Part shown: piece after piece, positions 7,521 through 13,965 of the stretch
How the letters are laid out: each line of letters opens with the position of its first letter
Numbering within the stretch: the first letter of the stretch is position 1
Source of the DNA: an uncultured Candidatus Planktophila sp.
GTDB taxonomy: Bacteria; Actinomycetota; Actinomycetes; Nanopelagicales; Nanopelagicaceae
DNA: 16,085 bases
Assembly (NCBI GenBank): GCA_937927965.1
Contig: CALEZA010000132.1
Span: 1 to 16,085 of the forward strand
Direction: 5' to 3'
The notes under the pieces: model-generated
What the model saw: the letters and a program-made list of their open reading frames with translations, nothing else
What the model was told of the DNA's origin: nothing
Databases searched by the model: none
Translations under genes and position numbers: made by a program

Positions 7521-8459
7521 TTAATCCTCGATTCCTAGGAGAGCGGCAGTTGCCTTGGTATCTGCTGATGCACTTGGGTTATCTACTACTCCACGACGAA
7601 CAGATTCCTCAGGATCGAGTGCAAGTTGTGCGAGAACTGAATCTGGAACAGATGGATTCTTGGCAACTTCTGCTCTCACCCATAGATAGGGATCTGCAGA
7701 GAGGATTGAAATCAGTTCTGGAGAAAGAGGATTGCGTTCTGCAATCCACCCACGAAGGGAGGTGTCTCCTCGAGAGTCCTCCCAGCTCTCATCTTGATCT
7801 TCCGTGAGTTCCATCGCCTTGGTGATAGCTCTCTTGAGAATCTCATCAGTCAGCGATGGATTCTTTGCCACATTGAGTTTCTGGTGGTGTGTGCCGTTGA
7901 GGTATCGCTCAAGAACATCAAGTGGTGTGTGAGGATTTTCTGCGATTGCGCGAATGACTTCATCAAAGGAATCGTTACTCAAAGTTGAAAGGATTGCAGG
8001 GGAGGTGTTGGCATGGGCTGCCACAGCAGCTCTGACTTCAAACTCTGAATCTTGAGCCAGTAAAGCAAGGGTCTCTGCACTGGCATGTGGGCTTGCGGCA
8101 ACGGCAGCGCGAATGCGTGAAGAGGGATCTCCCACATAATCGTTGAGAGCATCTGCAGGGAATGCAGGATGGGAGATTGCATTAGAGCGCACTCGGATGT
8201 GAGTGGATGCTGCAAGAGTTTTCAAAGTCTGTGAATCGATGGATGGGTTCTGAGCAAGTCCTGCTTGCACTTGGGCAAGGTCGGTAAGCAGCCATTGGAT
8301 GTGAGTAGGGGTGAGCGAAGGATTCTGCGCTGCATAGGAACGAACACCATTGTTGACATGCACGACAGCAAATTCAAGATCTGATGGGTCTATTGCAGGA
8401 TCGAGTAACTCGGCAATCGAGTCCTCATCTAGTTCAATCGGTATATATCTCACGGTCAC
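7521..8459 (-). CDS. Leucine-rich-repeat-variant (LRV) protein
   Basis: About 312 residues built of roughly nine repeats of 24-26 residues from about position 37 to the end. The consensus is VRxxVAxNPSxxxxxLxxLAxDxxxx, as in VRAEVAKNPSVPDSVLAQLALDPEES (263-288). This matches the LRV family, an alpha/3-10-helix solenoid first described in Azotobacter vinelandii. Solenoids of this type bind proteins or nucleic acids; the partner here is unknown. There are no cysteines, so the iron-sulfur module of the Azotobacter protein is missing. The seventh repeat is interrupted by an acidic insert at about 211-233 (ELTEDQDESWEDSRGD). Start: GTG at 8459; the upstream GAAGGG is rather close, and the in-frame GTG two codons later (8453) fits the spacing better. 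It is followed after one base by the TPR gene and probably forms an operon with it. Confidence 0.85.
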   Translation of the reverse strand: MTVRYIPIELDEDSIAELLDPAIDPSDLEFAVVHVNNGVRSYAAQNPSLTPTHIQWLLTDLAQVQAGLAQNPSIDSQTLKTLAASTHIRVRSNAISHPAFPADALNDYVGDPSSRIRAAVAASPHASAETLALLAQDSEFEVRAAVAAHANTSPAILSTLSNDSFDEVIRAIAENPHTPLDVLERYLNGTHHQKLNVAKNPSLTDEILKRAITKAMELTEDQDESWEDSRGDTSLRGWIAERNPLSPELISILSADPYLWVRAEVAKNPSVPDSVLAQLALDPEESVRRGVVDNPSASADTKATAALLGIED

Positions 8460-8526
8460 ATCCCTTCAAGGGGGAATCGTTCCATGAATTGGGTGAGCAG
8501 ACTAGAGAAGAGGTGGTCAGAGTTGG

Positions 8527-9300
8527 TTATGCGATGAGCAGGGAGCGCTTAGAAAGGCCCATCCAGTAGCCCTCAATGAGGGTCTCAGGAGGTGCATCGA
8601 TATCACTGCCAGCACCTAGAGCCACAAAGAGGGGAGTGAAATGCTCCACCGTTGGGTGGGCATACTGAACGGCAGGTGCTAAATCTTTATAGGCAGCAAG
8701 AGAGTCGATATCTCCCTTGGCTAACTGTTCTTTTGCCCAGAGATCAAACTCTGATGACCATCCTGGTGCCTTGGCATCGATCGACCAATCGCGCAGAAAG
8801 GGAAGACCATGAGTCATAAATCCTGAACCGATTATCAAAACACCTTCATCGCGAAGGGGTGCAAGTCTTCTGCCAATCTCAATGAGCTTTCCAGGATCTG
8901 ATGTGGGCATGGAGAGTTGGAGAACAGGAATATCGTGATCTGGGAACATAATGCGAAGTGGAACCCATGCACCGTGATCGAGACCTCTGCGAGATTGATG
9001 AAGCGGCTCACTCTTAGGCATCATGGAGGCGATGCGAGTGGCAAGTGCTGTGGCATCTGGAGTCTCATATGTCATCTCATAGAACTTTTGAGCAAAGCCA
9101 CCAAAGTCATAGACCAATGGTGTGCCAGCTTCTGGACTTGAAATGGCAATAGGGGCTGATTCCCAGTGAGCTGAGACAATCAAAATCGCAGTGGGTTTAG
9201 AAAACTTCTGAGTGATAGATGCAATCTCAGAACTCCAGATGGGATCATCCAGGAGCAGTGGAGCACCATGTCCGATATAGAGGGCGGGCATCGTTGTCAT
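8527..9300 (-). CDS. Class III extradiol ring-cleavage dioxygenase, DODA/YgiD type (LigB superfamily)
   Basis: A 257-residue cytosolic metalloenzyme related to E. coli YgiD (4,5-DOPA extradiol dioxygenase) and plant DODA, which open catechol rings with molecular oxygen; the natural bacterial substrate is often unclear. Visible signatures: MPALYIGHGAP (H11), IVSAHWES (H45), YDFGGFAQKFYEMTY, GLDHGAWVPLRIMFP (H109), VLIIGSGFMTHGL (H164) and YAHPTVEHFTPLFVALGAG (H215, H220). The full length and all motifs suggest an active enzyme. ATG 9300 is preferred because it lies exactly where transcription from the visible promoter would begin (leaderless message). GTG 9306 would sit directly against the -10 box. 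It is divergent from the helicase gene and upstream, on the same strand, of the LRV-TPR pair, with a 67-base gap. Confidence 0.92.
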   Translation of the reverse strand: MTTMPALYIGHGAPLLLDDPIWSSEIASITQKFSKPTAILIVSAHWESAPIAISSPEAGTPLVYDFGGFAQKFYEMTYETPDATALATRIASMMPKSEPLHQSRRGLDHGAWVPLRIMFPDHDIPVLQLSMPTSDPGKLIEIGRRLAPLRDEGVLIIGSGFMTHGLPFLRDWSIDAKAPGWSSEFDLWAKEQLAKGDIDSLAAYKDLAPAVQYAHPTVEHFTPLFVALGAGSDIDAPPETLIEGYWMGLSKRSLLIA

Positions 9301-9334
9301 GTCCACAGTCTAGCGTAAGTAGTTGAAATTTCAA
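9300..9334 (-). promoter_or_regulatory. Leaderless promoter of the dioxygenase gene
   Basis: On the minus strand TTGAAA (9334-9329) is a -35 box matching TTGACA at five of six bases. After 16 bases comes TAGACT (9312-9307), fitting the -10 pattern TAnnnT. Six bases later is the A of ATG 9300, the expected transcription start. The message would have no leader, which explains the absence of a ribosome binding site. Leaderless transcripts are common in actinobacteria. Confidence 0.6.
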
Positions 9335-9337
9335 CTA
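9320..9337. promoter_or_regulatory. Perfect 18-bp palindrome, putative operator
   Basis: TAGTTGAAATTTCAACTA is identical to its own reverse complement over all 18 bases. It covers the -35 box of the dioxygenase promoter and touches a TATATT (9336-9341), a possible -10 box for the divergent helicase gene. Length and symmetry fit a dimeric winged-helix repressor of the MarR kind, which often control dioxygenase and quinone- or phenol-response genes. No regulator gene is in the window. Confidence 0.6.
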
Positions 9338-9370
9338 TATTCCAGAGCACTCCTTGGATAAGGTGGGGTT

Positions 9371-11371
9371 ATGAGCCAGATGTCAGCACAGGTGCGAGCA
9401 GCGTTAGATGCTGCTGTCGCTGCCATTGGTGGAAAGCCTCGTGAGGGACAGATTGAGATGGCAGAGGCTGTTGCCAACGCCCTCACAGATCGCCATCACT
9501 TGATGGTGCAGGCAGGCACTGGCACAGGTAAATCTCTTGCCTACCTCATTCCAGCTCTTGTGCACGGACGAAAAGTCTTAGTCGCCACCGCAACCCTTGC
9601 ACTTCAGCGCCAACTGGTGGAGAGAGACCTTCCTGCAGTTGTGCCCGCACTTGAAAAGGTGCTGGGTCGAGAAATTACCTATGCCATTTATAAAGGTGTG
9701 GGTAACTACATCTGTCTGGCGAAGATGAATGCGGAAGAACCAGATCCTGATGGAGAGCTTCTCCTAGAAGCTTCCTATTTGGAAAAAGATGCCAAGAGGC
9801 TGCATGCCTGGGCTCGCAGTAAAGATGTATCTGGAGATCGCGATGACGCACCTGAAGTGGATAGAAGAGTCTGGGCCGCTAACTCACTTTCTGGGCGTGA
9901 GTGCGTAGGAGCAGATTCATGTGCATGGGGAAGTAGCTGCTTTGCGGCAAAAGCAAAAGCGAAGGCGCAGGATGCAGATGTTGTGGTCACCAATCACACA
10001 CTTCTAGCAATTGAAATTGTTGACTCTCACCCCATCCTGCCTGAGCGAGATGCAGTCATTCTTGATGAGGCTCATGAATTTATGGATCGCACAACACAAG
10101 CTGTCACAGAAGAGCTGACAAGCGCTCGCGTGCAGAGAGCTGCTGCGATGGCTCGCAAATATGCACCAGGCAAACTCTCTGATGCTCTCACCAATGCCGC
10201 AGATAGTTTCCATGATGCGATGAACGATTATGGCGATGATGTGAAGGGTGATTTCTCAAAGCAGGGAAGGTTGGAAGAAATTCCTCAGTCTCTTGAGAGC
10301 CCCATTAGAAAGGTACGCGAGAGCGCAACAGCAATGGTGCAATCACTTGGATCTGATGAAGAAATTCTTGAGCCAGATGCGTTGGCAGAACGCGCTCGTG
10401 TGAAGGGGGCTGTGCAGGAGATTGCAACGACTGCCGGAAAGCTTCTGAAAATGGGCGATACACATGTGCTCTGGTATGAACCTACTTTCTCCACACTTCA
10501 TTTAGCGCCACTTTCAGTCTCACATATTCTTCGCAGCAACCTACTCACGCAAAGCCCTGTTATTGCCACCTCTGCAACTCTGACTGTGGGAAATAGTTTT
10601 GATGCGATGGCAAAGAGCATAGGTTTTATTGTGGGCGATGACCCAGATCAAGATGTGAGGAGCGATGAGATCGATCCTGCCAATGTGCAGATGCTCGATG
10701 TGGGATCGCCCTTTGATTTTGCAAATCAAGGAATGCTCTATCTACCCAAGCATCTTCCTGAACCCAACCGTGATGGAACAGCACCAGAGGCGTTAGAAGA
10801 GCTTGGTGAATTAATTGATGCTGCGGGAGGTCGAACCCTTGCACTCTTTAGTTCATGGCGTGGAGTAGAGGCTGCAGATGCTCACTTAAGAAAGGTATTG
10901 GCTGAACGCCCCATCACCATCATCACCCAAAAGCGCGGCGATGCAGTTGCGCCACTTGTGGAGAGATTTGCTAAAGATGAAACATCAATTCTTCTGGGAA
11001 CAATGTCTCTCTGGCAGGGCGTGGATGTTCCAGGTAACTCCTGCATCCTTGTGGCTATCGATCGTCTTCCCTTTCCGCGTCCAGATGAGCCAGTACTTGC
11101 AGCTCGTTCATCGCTTGCCGATGCATCTGGTGGAAGTGGATTTATGCAGGTCTCAGTGCCTCGAGCCGCACTTCTCTTAGCTCAAGGAGCTGGTCGATTG
11201 ATTAGAAGTATCGATGATCGTGGAGTCGTTGCAATCATGGACTCTCGTATTGTGACAAAGCGCTATGGGCAGACGCTTCTTAACTCAATGCCACCTCTAT
11301 GGCGCACTAACGATAAGCAAGTGGTGAGAGATTCTTTAAAGCGCCTCAGTGATTCTTTGAAATCAGAGTAG
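9371..11371 (+). CDS. dinG: ATP-dependent helicase, DinG/XPD-like iron-sulfur superfamily 2
   Basis: A 666-residue DNA helicase expected to unwind 5'-to-3' and to act in repair of blocked forks, R-loops or other structures. Motif order: Q-like GKPREGQIEMA (21-31), Walker A AGTGTGKS (48-55, K54), motif Ia LVATATLALQ, iron-sulfur cysteines C115, C178, C184 and C190, VVVTNHTLL, Walker B DEAH (232-235). In the second helicase domain are VIATSATL, LALFSSWRG, GTMSLWQGVDVPG, DRLPFPRPDEPV and QGAGRLIRS (motif VI). The four cysteines are the 4Fe-4S signature of the XPD/DinG family. The start is supported by AAGGTGG shortly upstream. In actinobacteria such genes are annotated as dinG or as generic ATP-dependent helicase, so the symbol marks family and not a proven orthologue. 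The next gene lies 8 bases away, tail to tail. Confidence 0.92.
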   Translation: MSQMSAQVRAALDAAVAAIGGKPREGQIEMAEAVANALTDRHHLMVQAGTGTGKSLAYLIPALVHGRKVLVATATLALQRQLVERDLPAVVPALEKVLGREITYAIYKGVGNYICLAKMNAEEPDPDGELLLEASYLEKDAKRLHAWARSKDVSGDRDDAPEVDRRVWAANSLSGRECVGADSCAWGSSCFAAKAKAKAQDADVVVTNHTLLAIEIVDSHPILPERDAVILDEAHEFMDRTTQAVTEELTSARVQRAAAMARKYAPGKLSDALTNAADSFHDAMNDYGDDVKGDFSKQGRLEEIPQSLESPIRKVRESATAMVQSLGSDEEILEPDALAERARVKGAVQEIATTAGKLLKMGDTHVLWYEPTFSTLHLAPLSVSHILRSNLLTQSPVIATSATLTVGNSFDAMAKSIGFIVGDDPDQDVRSDEIDPANVQMLDVGSPFDFANQGMLYLPKHLPEPNRDGTAPEALEELGELIDAAGGRTLALFSSWRGVEAADAHLRKVLAERPITIITQKRGDAVAPLVERFAKDETSILLGTMSLWQGVDVPGNSCILVAIDRLPFPRPDEPVLAARSSLADASGGSGFMQVSVPRAALLLAQGAGRLIRSIDDRGVVAIMDSRIVTKRYGQTLLNSMPPLWRTNDKQVVRDSLKRLSDSLKSE

Positions 11372-11379
11372 ATGAGATT

Positions 11380-11532
11380 TTAGCGAGACCTTCTTGAGCG
11401 ATAAATGCGGTAGAGGACCCAGAGAATAAGGATTAAACCAATACCTTGAAGTCCTGGTGAGTCATCTGATTCACCAGATATCATGGCAAGAACTCCAATA
11501 AGAATGAGCCCTACCGCTAGAAAAGATTTCAT
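11380..11532 (-). CDS. Small two-segment membrane protein
   Basis: A 50-residue protein starting MKSFLAVGLILIGVLAMIS. The first hydrophobic segment is about 3-19; a short acidic loop (GESDDSPG) follows, then a second hydrophobic segment (about 27-43, GIGLILILWVLYRIY) and a basic tail RSRRSR. This suggests a hairpin in the cytoplasmic membrane with both ends inside. The frame stays open 17 codons further upstream, but the ATG at 11532 overlaps the NUDIX stop as TAATG, the same coupling seen in the rib operon, and is the likely start. Function unknown; it is made with the NUDIX protein. Confidence 0.65.
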   Translation of the reverse strand: MKSFLAVGLILIGVLAMISGESDDSPGLQGIGLILILWVLYRIYRSRRSR

Positions 11533-12002
11533 TAAAGTGCCCTCACAATTGCTTCTTCGATTGCATGGCGCAGTAGTGGCCATGTCTTGGCAAAACTAGG
11601 ATGCAGCGGAAGACGAGTAACTTCATCAAAGTCAACCCATCGCACCTCGTGTGATTCATCATTGAGTTCATGACCTTCAAGACGATTAGATGCAATAGCA
11701 ATCACGGTGGAGTAGCTCCAGATCTGATGATCATCTGTGAAAGTCGTCAAGGGAGTTACATCATCTGGAGATATTCCAGTCTCTTCTACCGCTTCACGGA
11801 TAGCAGCTTCAACAACGCTCTCGTGAGAATCTCTTGCGCCTCCTGGTAGCCCCCAAGTGTCACCGTTATGTACCCAGGGTGCACGATGTTGGAGAAATAA
11901 CCTTCCATCTCTAATGAGAGCTATTCCTGCAGCTCCATGGCGACCCCAATGTTTGGAGCCACAGGTGCATTCAATCCACCCATCGCCATCTTTTGCTGCC
12001 AT
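11532..12002 (-). CDS. NUDIX hydrolase
   Basis: A 156-residue cytosolic protein that should hydrolyse a nucleoside-diphosphate-linked substrate with magnesium or manganese; the substrate cannot be told from sequence. The NUDIX box is complete at G55-I77 (GARDSHE, then REAVEETGI, with the metal-binding glutamates E73 and E74). The N-terminus CTCGSKHWGRHGAAG (12-26) matches a common actinobacterial subgroup in which a conserved CG..HWG segment precedes the first strand; C12, C14 and H18 might bind metal. FLQHRAPWVHNGDTWGLPGG leads into the box. The start is supported by GAGAGG eight bases upstream of the ATG. Its stop overlaps the small membrane protein start by one base, and it is divergent from the secreted PKD-like gene. 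Confidence 0.9.
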   Translation of the reverse strand: MAAKDGDGWIECTCGSKHWGRHGAAGIALIRDGRLFLQHRAPWVHNGDTWGLPGGARDSHESVVEAAIREAVEETGISPDDVTPLTTFTDDHQIWSYSTVIAIASNRLEGHELNDESHEVRWVDFDEVTRLPLHPSFAKTWPLLRHAIEEAIVRAL

Positions 12003-12068
12003 GCCGCTAGCCTCTCATAGATATCCACAGCGCGATATATGAAGTCCCACGAAGATAGAACTTCTCTT

Positions 12069-12074
12069 TAATCT
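12069..12074 (+). promoter_or_regulatory. -10 box of a near-leaderless promoter for the secreted PKD-like gene
   Basis: TAATCT fits TAnnnT and ends seven bases before ATG 12082, so the message would begin at or one base before the start codon. No ribosome binding site is visible upstream of the ATG, consistent with leaderless translation. No good -35 box is seen, so support is limited. Confidence 0.35.
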
Positions 12075-12081
12075 TCCCAGC

Positions 12082-12831
12082 ATGATGCTTATCTTTCTCA
12101 TTCTTCTCGTGCTTTCACTTCCCGCAACATCTGCATCAGCACAGGAGTGCGTTGAGAAAGCATGTATTGAGGTTTATAGCCAAGGTGGCCATATTGTGAT
12201 CGAAGGGCGAAAGGGCAAAGGCCCCACCAGTACCACTACAGCAATTCCTGCACCCTCAAAGAGTGCAAAGCCCAAGAAGAGTGCAACCGTTAAACCTACG
12301 ATTTCAAAGAAACCTGTTGTTAAAACTCTCGCAACAAGGAAACCTGCTCTAAGAACAAAGAGACCAGCGGTCAAGAAGAAGCCGAAAGCACGCGTCAAGA
12401 AGAGTGCATCTGCTGGATTTTCACTTGAAGATAAGTTGATTGAATCTATTCCAACAGCTGGAATTGCTTATCAACCCGCATCAATGCCACTGGTGAGAAC
12501 TCCTGTCTACTTCTGGTCAGATATTCCCACCCTTGTCACGAAAGAGATTGAGATTCTGGGGGAGTTAGTCACGATCTCTCTTCGCCCCACATTCTTCTGG
12601 CATTACGGAGATGGAACTATCTATCTCACTCGAAATGTTGGCGGCCCTTACCCCGATGGACAGATACGCCACACCTATTCCAAACCTGGCCACTACATCA
12701 TCGAGCTCATTACTCGCTGGGATGGTGAATTCACTATCGATGGAGTGAGCGCTCGTATTCCAGGCGAAATCACCACTGTTTCAGCTCTACCTATCACTAT
12801 CGCAGCAGCCCCTACCCGCTTCACTCGCTAA
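12082..12831 (+). CDS. Secreted protein with Lys/Pro-rich linker and PKD-like domain
   Basis: A 249-residue exported protein of unknown function. The signal peptide is clear: hydrophobic core MMLIFLILLVLSLPAT and a likely cleavage after ASA (residue 20). The short mature N-terminus has two cysteines (C23, C28), a possible disulfide. Residues about 44-110 are a low-complexity Thr/Ser/Pro then Lys/Arg/Pro linker, strongly basic, which could touch the acidic cell wall polymers. From about 150 the sequence looks like the PKD-type immunoglobulin fold found in many actinobacterial secreted proteins: ITISL-like strand, FFWHYGDGT (compare WDFGDGT), PYPDGQIRHTYSKPGHYIIELITRW and a C-terminal beta strand ending ITIAAAPTRFTR. 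The DUF4192 gene starts 9 bases after its stop, so the two are probably co-transcribed. Confidence 0.82.
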   Translation: MMLIFLILLVLSLPATSASAQECVEKACIEVYSQGGHIVIEGRKGKGPTSTTTAIPAPSKSAKPKKSATVKPTISKKPVVKTLATRKPALRTKRPAVKKKPKARVKKSASAGFSLEDKLIESIPTAGIAYQPASMPLVRTPVYFWSDIPTLVTKEIEILGELVTISLRPTFFWHYGDGTIYLTRNVGGPYPDGQIRHTYSKPGHYIIELITRWDGEFTIDGVSARIPGEITTVSALPITIAAAPTRFTR

Positions 12832-12840
12832 AGGAGAAAT

Positions 12841-13833
12841 ATGCCCACACTCACATCCGCCCATGACCTCATCACCGCTGTGCCATTTCTTATTGGCTTT
12901 CACCCCACCAATTCATTAGTGATGATCTCTGTCAGAGATAACGCAATTGGGATGGCGATGAGAATTGATATCCCCGCAACTTTAGAAAGTGATGAGATCG
13001 ATCTTCTTGCTCACCACTTTATAAGAGATAGAGCAGAGCAGGCGCTTCTGCTTGCCTATATGCCTGATGAGAGAGACGATGGAGATTCATTGCTCATCTC
13101 GCTGTCTGCAGGGTTGCTGCGTAATTGCGTAGAAGTGAAAGAGTCGATAGTTATTAGCAATGGTCGATATCGCTCGATAATCTGTCGCGATCGTGAATGC
13201 TGTTCTCCTGCAGGCTCTGCCATGCCCCAGATTGAAGATTCACAATTTGCGGTGGAGCATGTGATTGCTGGCATTCCAATGCCCTTTGCAGATATTTCAG
13301 AGCTGGTGGGATCTATTGCAGCAGATGAACAATCGTTATCTCGAAGCTGGTATCACGAAGTCGATGCCTATTCGATTGATGAAGAGAGCCCAGATTTAGC
13401 TGCTCTCAGGCGCGATGGAGTTGAGGTGATGGAGTTATTGCTCGATGAATTCCGTATTGGTCGTGGCCCCACAGATCGCAGACTAGTTGCACGAATGATT
13501 GGCAGGATGAGTGATGTGCAGGTGCGTGACTATGCCTTAGGAATTCATAGCGAAGACACCTTTGATCTCTACTTCATGATGTGGAGGGAGTTACTCAAGA
13601 TGGCCCCTGCGGGATTTGTTGCACCCATTGCCTGCATCGTTGGAGCGATGGCATATGAAGGCGGTGATGGCGCCCTTGCCCATAAAGCTTTAGATCGCGC
13701 TATTGAAGATGATGAGCACTATCCGCTGGCTGCCTTGCTGCGACGAGTCTTTAATGCCGGATGGCCACCTGAATCCTTCACCCAGATGCGGGCTGAGCTG
13801 CACCCCAAAGTTATTGCCACCATCTTTGAATAG
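12841..13833 (+). CDS. DUF4192 domain-containing protein
   Basis: A 330-residue cytosolic protein of a family largely confined to actinobacteria, with no established function. The N-terminus has the family hallmark: DLITAVPFLIGFHPTNSLVMISV (9-31; compare AVPYLLGFHPxxSLVV). RDRECCSPAG (118-127) matches the conserved C.D..CCP.G stretch of these proteins, and a mainly helical C-terminal half ends with CIVGAMAYEGGDGALAHKALDRA, also typical. A ribosome binding site AAGGAG (12831-12836) overlaps the stop of the preceding gene and lies at good spacing from the ATG, so the two are translated from one message. Its 3' end contains the promoter for the metX riboswitch. Confidence 0.88.
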   Translation: MPTLTSAHDLITAVPFLIGFHPTNSLVMISVRDNAIGMAMRIDIPATLESDEIDLLAHHFIRDRAEQALLLAYMPDERDDGDSLLISLSAGLLRNCVEVKESIVISNGRYRSIICRDRECCSPAGSAMPQIEDSQFAVEHVIAGIPMPFADISELVGSIAADEQSLSRSWYHEVDAYSIDEESPDLAALRRDGVEVMELLLDEFRIGRGPTDRRLVARMIGRMSDVQVRDYALGIHSEDTFDLYFMMWRELLKMAPAGFVAPIACIVGAMAYEGGDGALAHKALDRAIEDDEHYPLAALLRRVFNAGWPPESFTQMRAELHPKVIATIFE

Positions 13834-13841
13834 GTTAGAAT
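13814..13841 (+). promoter_or_regulatory. Promoter of the SAM-IV riboswitch-metX transcript
   Basis: TTGCCA (13814-13819, five of six matches to TTGACA) is followed after 16 bases by TAGAAT (13836-13841). Transcription would begin near A13848, one base before the first base of riboswitch helix P1. The -35 box lies in the last codons of the DUF4192 gene. Confidence 0.7.
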
Positions 13842-13847
13842 TACTTC

Positions 13848-13953
13848 AGGTCACGAGTTCCAGCCCTTAGCCCCGGCTTGCTGGACGGCAACCCTCCACC
13901 GCGGTGGGGTGCTCCGGGTGACGACCAGGCATCGATAGTGATGCAAGTGCGTG
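13848..13953 (+). promoter_or_regulatory. SAM-IV riboswitch
   Basis: Matches the actinobacterial SAM-IV aptamer almost base for base over its core. P1 is GGTC (13849-13852)/GACC (13923-13926). P2 is CCAG (13860-13863)/CTGG (13881-13884) around AGCCCCGGCTTG. The conserved ACGGCAACCCTCC follows, then P3 CCACC (13896-13900)/GGTGG (13903-13907), then GTGCTCCGGGTGACGACC. A 3' hairpin GCATC (13929-13933)/GATGC (13940-13944) and AAGTGCGTG complete the element, as expected for the SAM-IV pseudoknot region. The 3' end directly abuts the metX Shine-Dalgarno AAGGA (13954-13958), pointing to SAM-dependent blocking of translation initiation. Confidence 0.95.
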
Positions 13954-13965
13954 AAGGATGTTTGG

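Noticed and set aside
8461..8477. Short inverted repeat CCCTT/AAGGG before the LRV gene as a terminator or operator
   Set aside because: Too short, with almost no loop, and without a T-run; it merely contains the ribosome binding site.
9371..11371. DinG-like helicase as part of a type IV CRISPR or other defence system
   Set aside because: No CRISPR repeats, Csf-like genes, nucleases or other defence genes are nearby; it looks like an ordinary chromosomal helicase.
11533..11583. Upstream extension of the small membrane protein
   Set aside because: The extra 17 codons lie inside the NUDIX coding region in another frame, and the TAATG junction at 11532 gives a better start followed directly by the hydrophobic segment.
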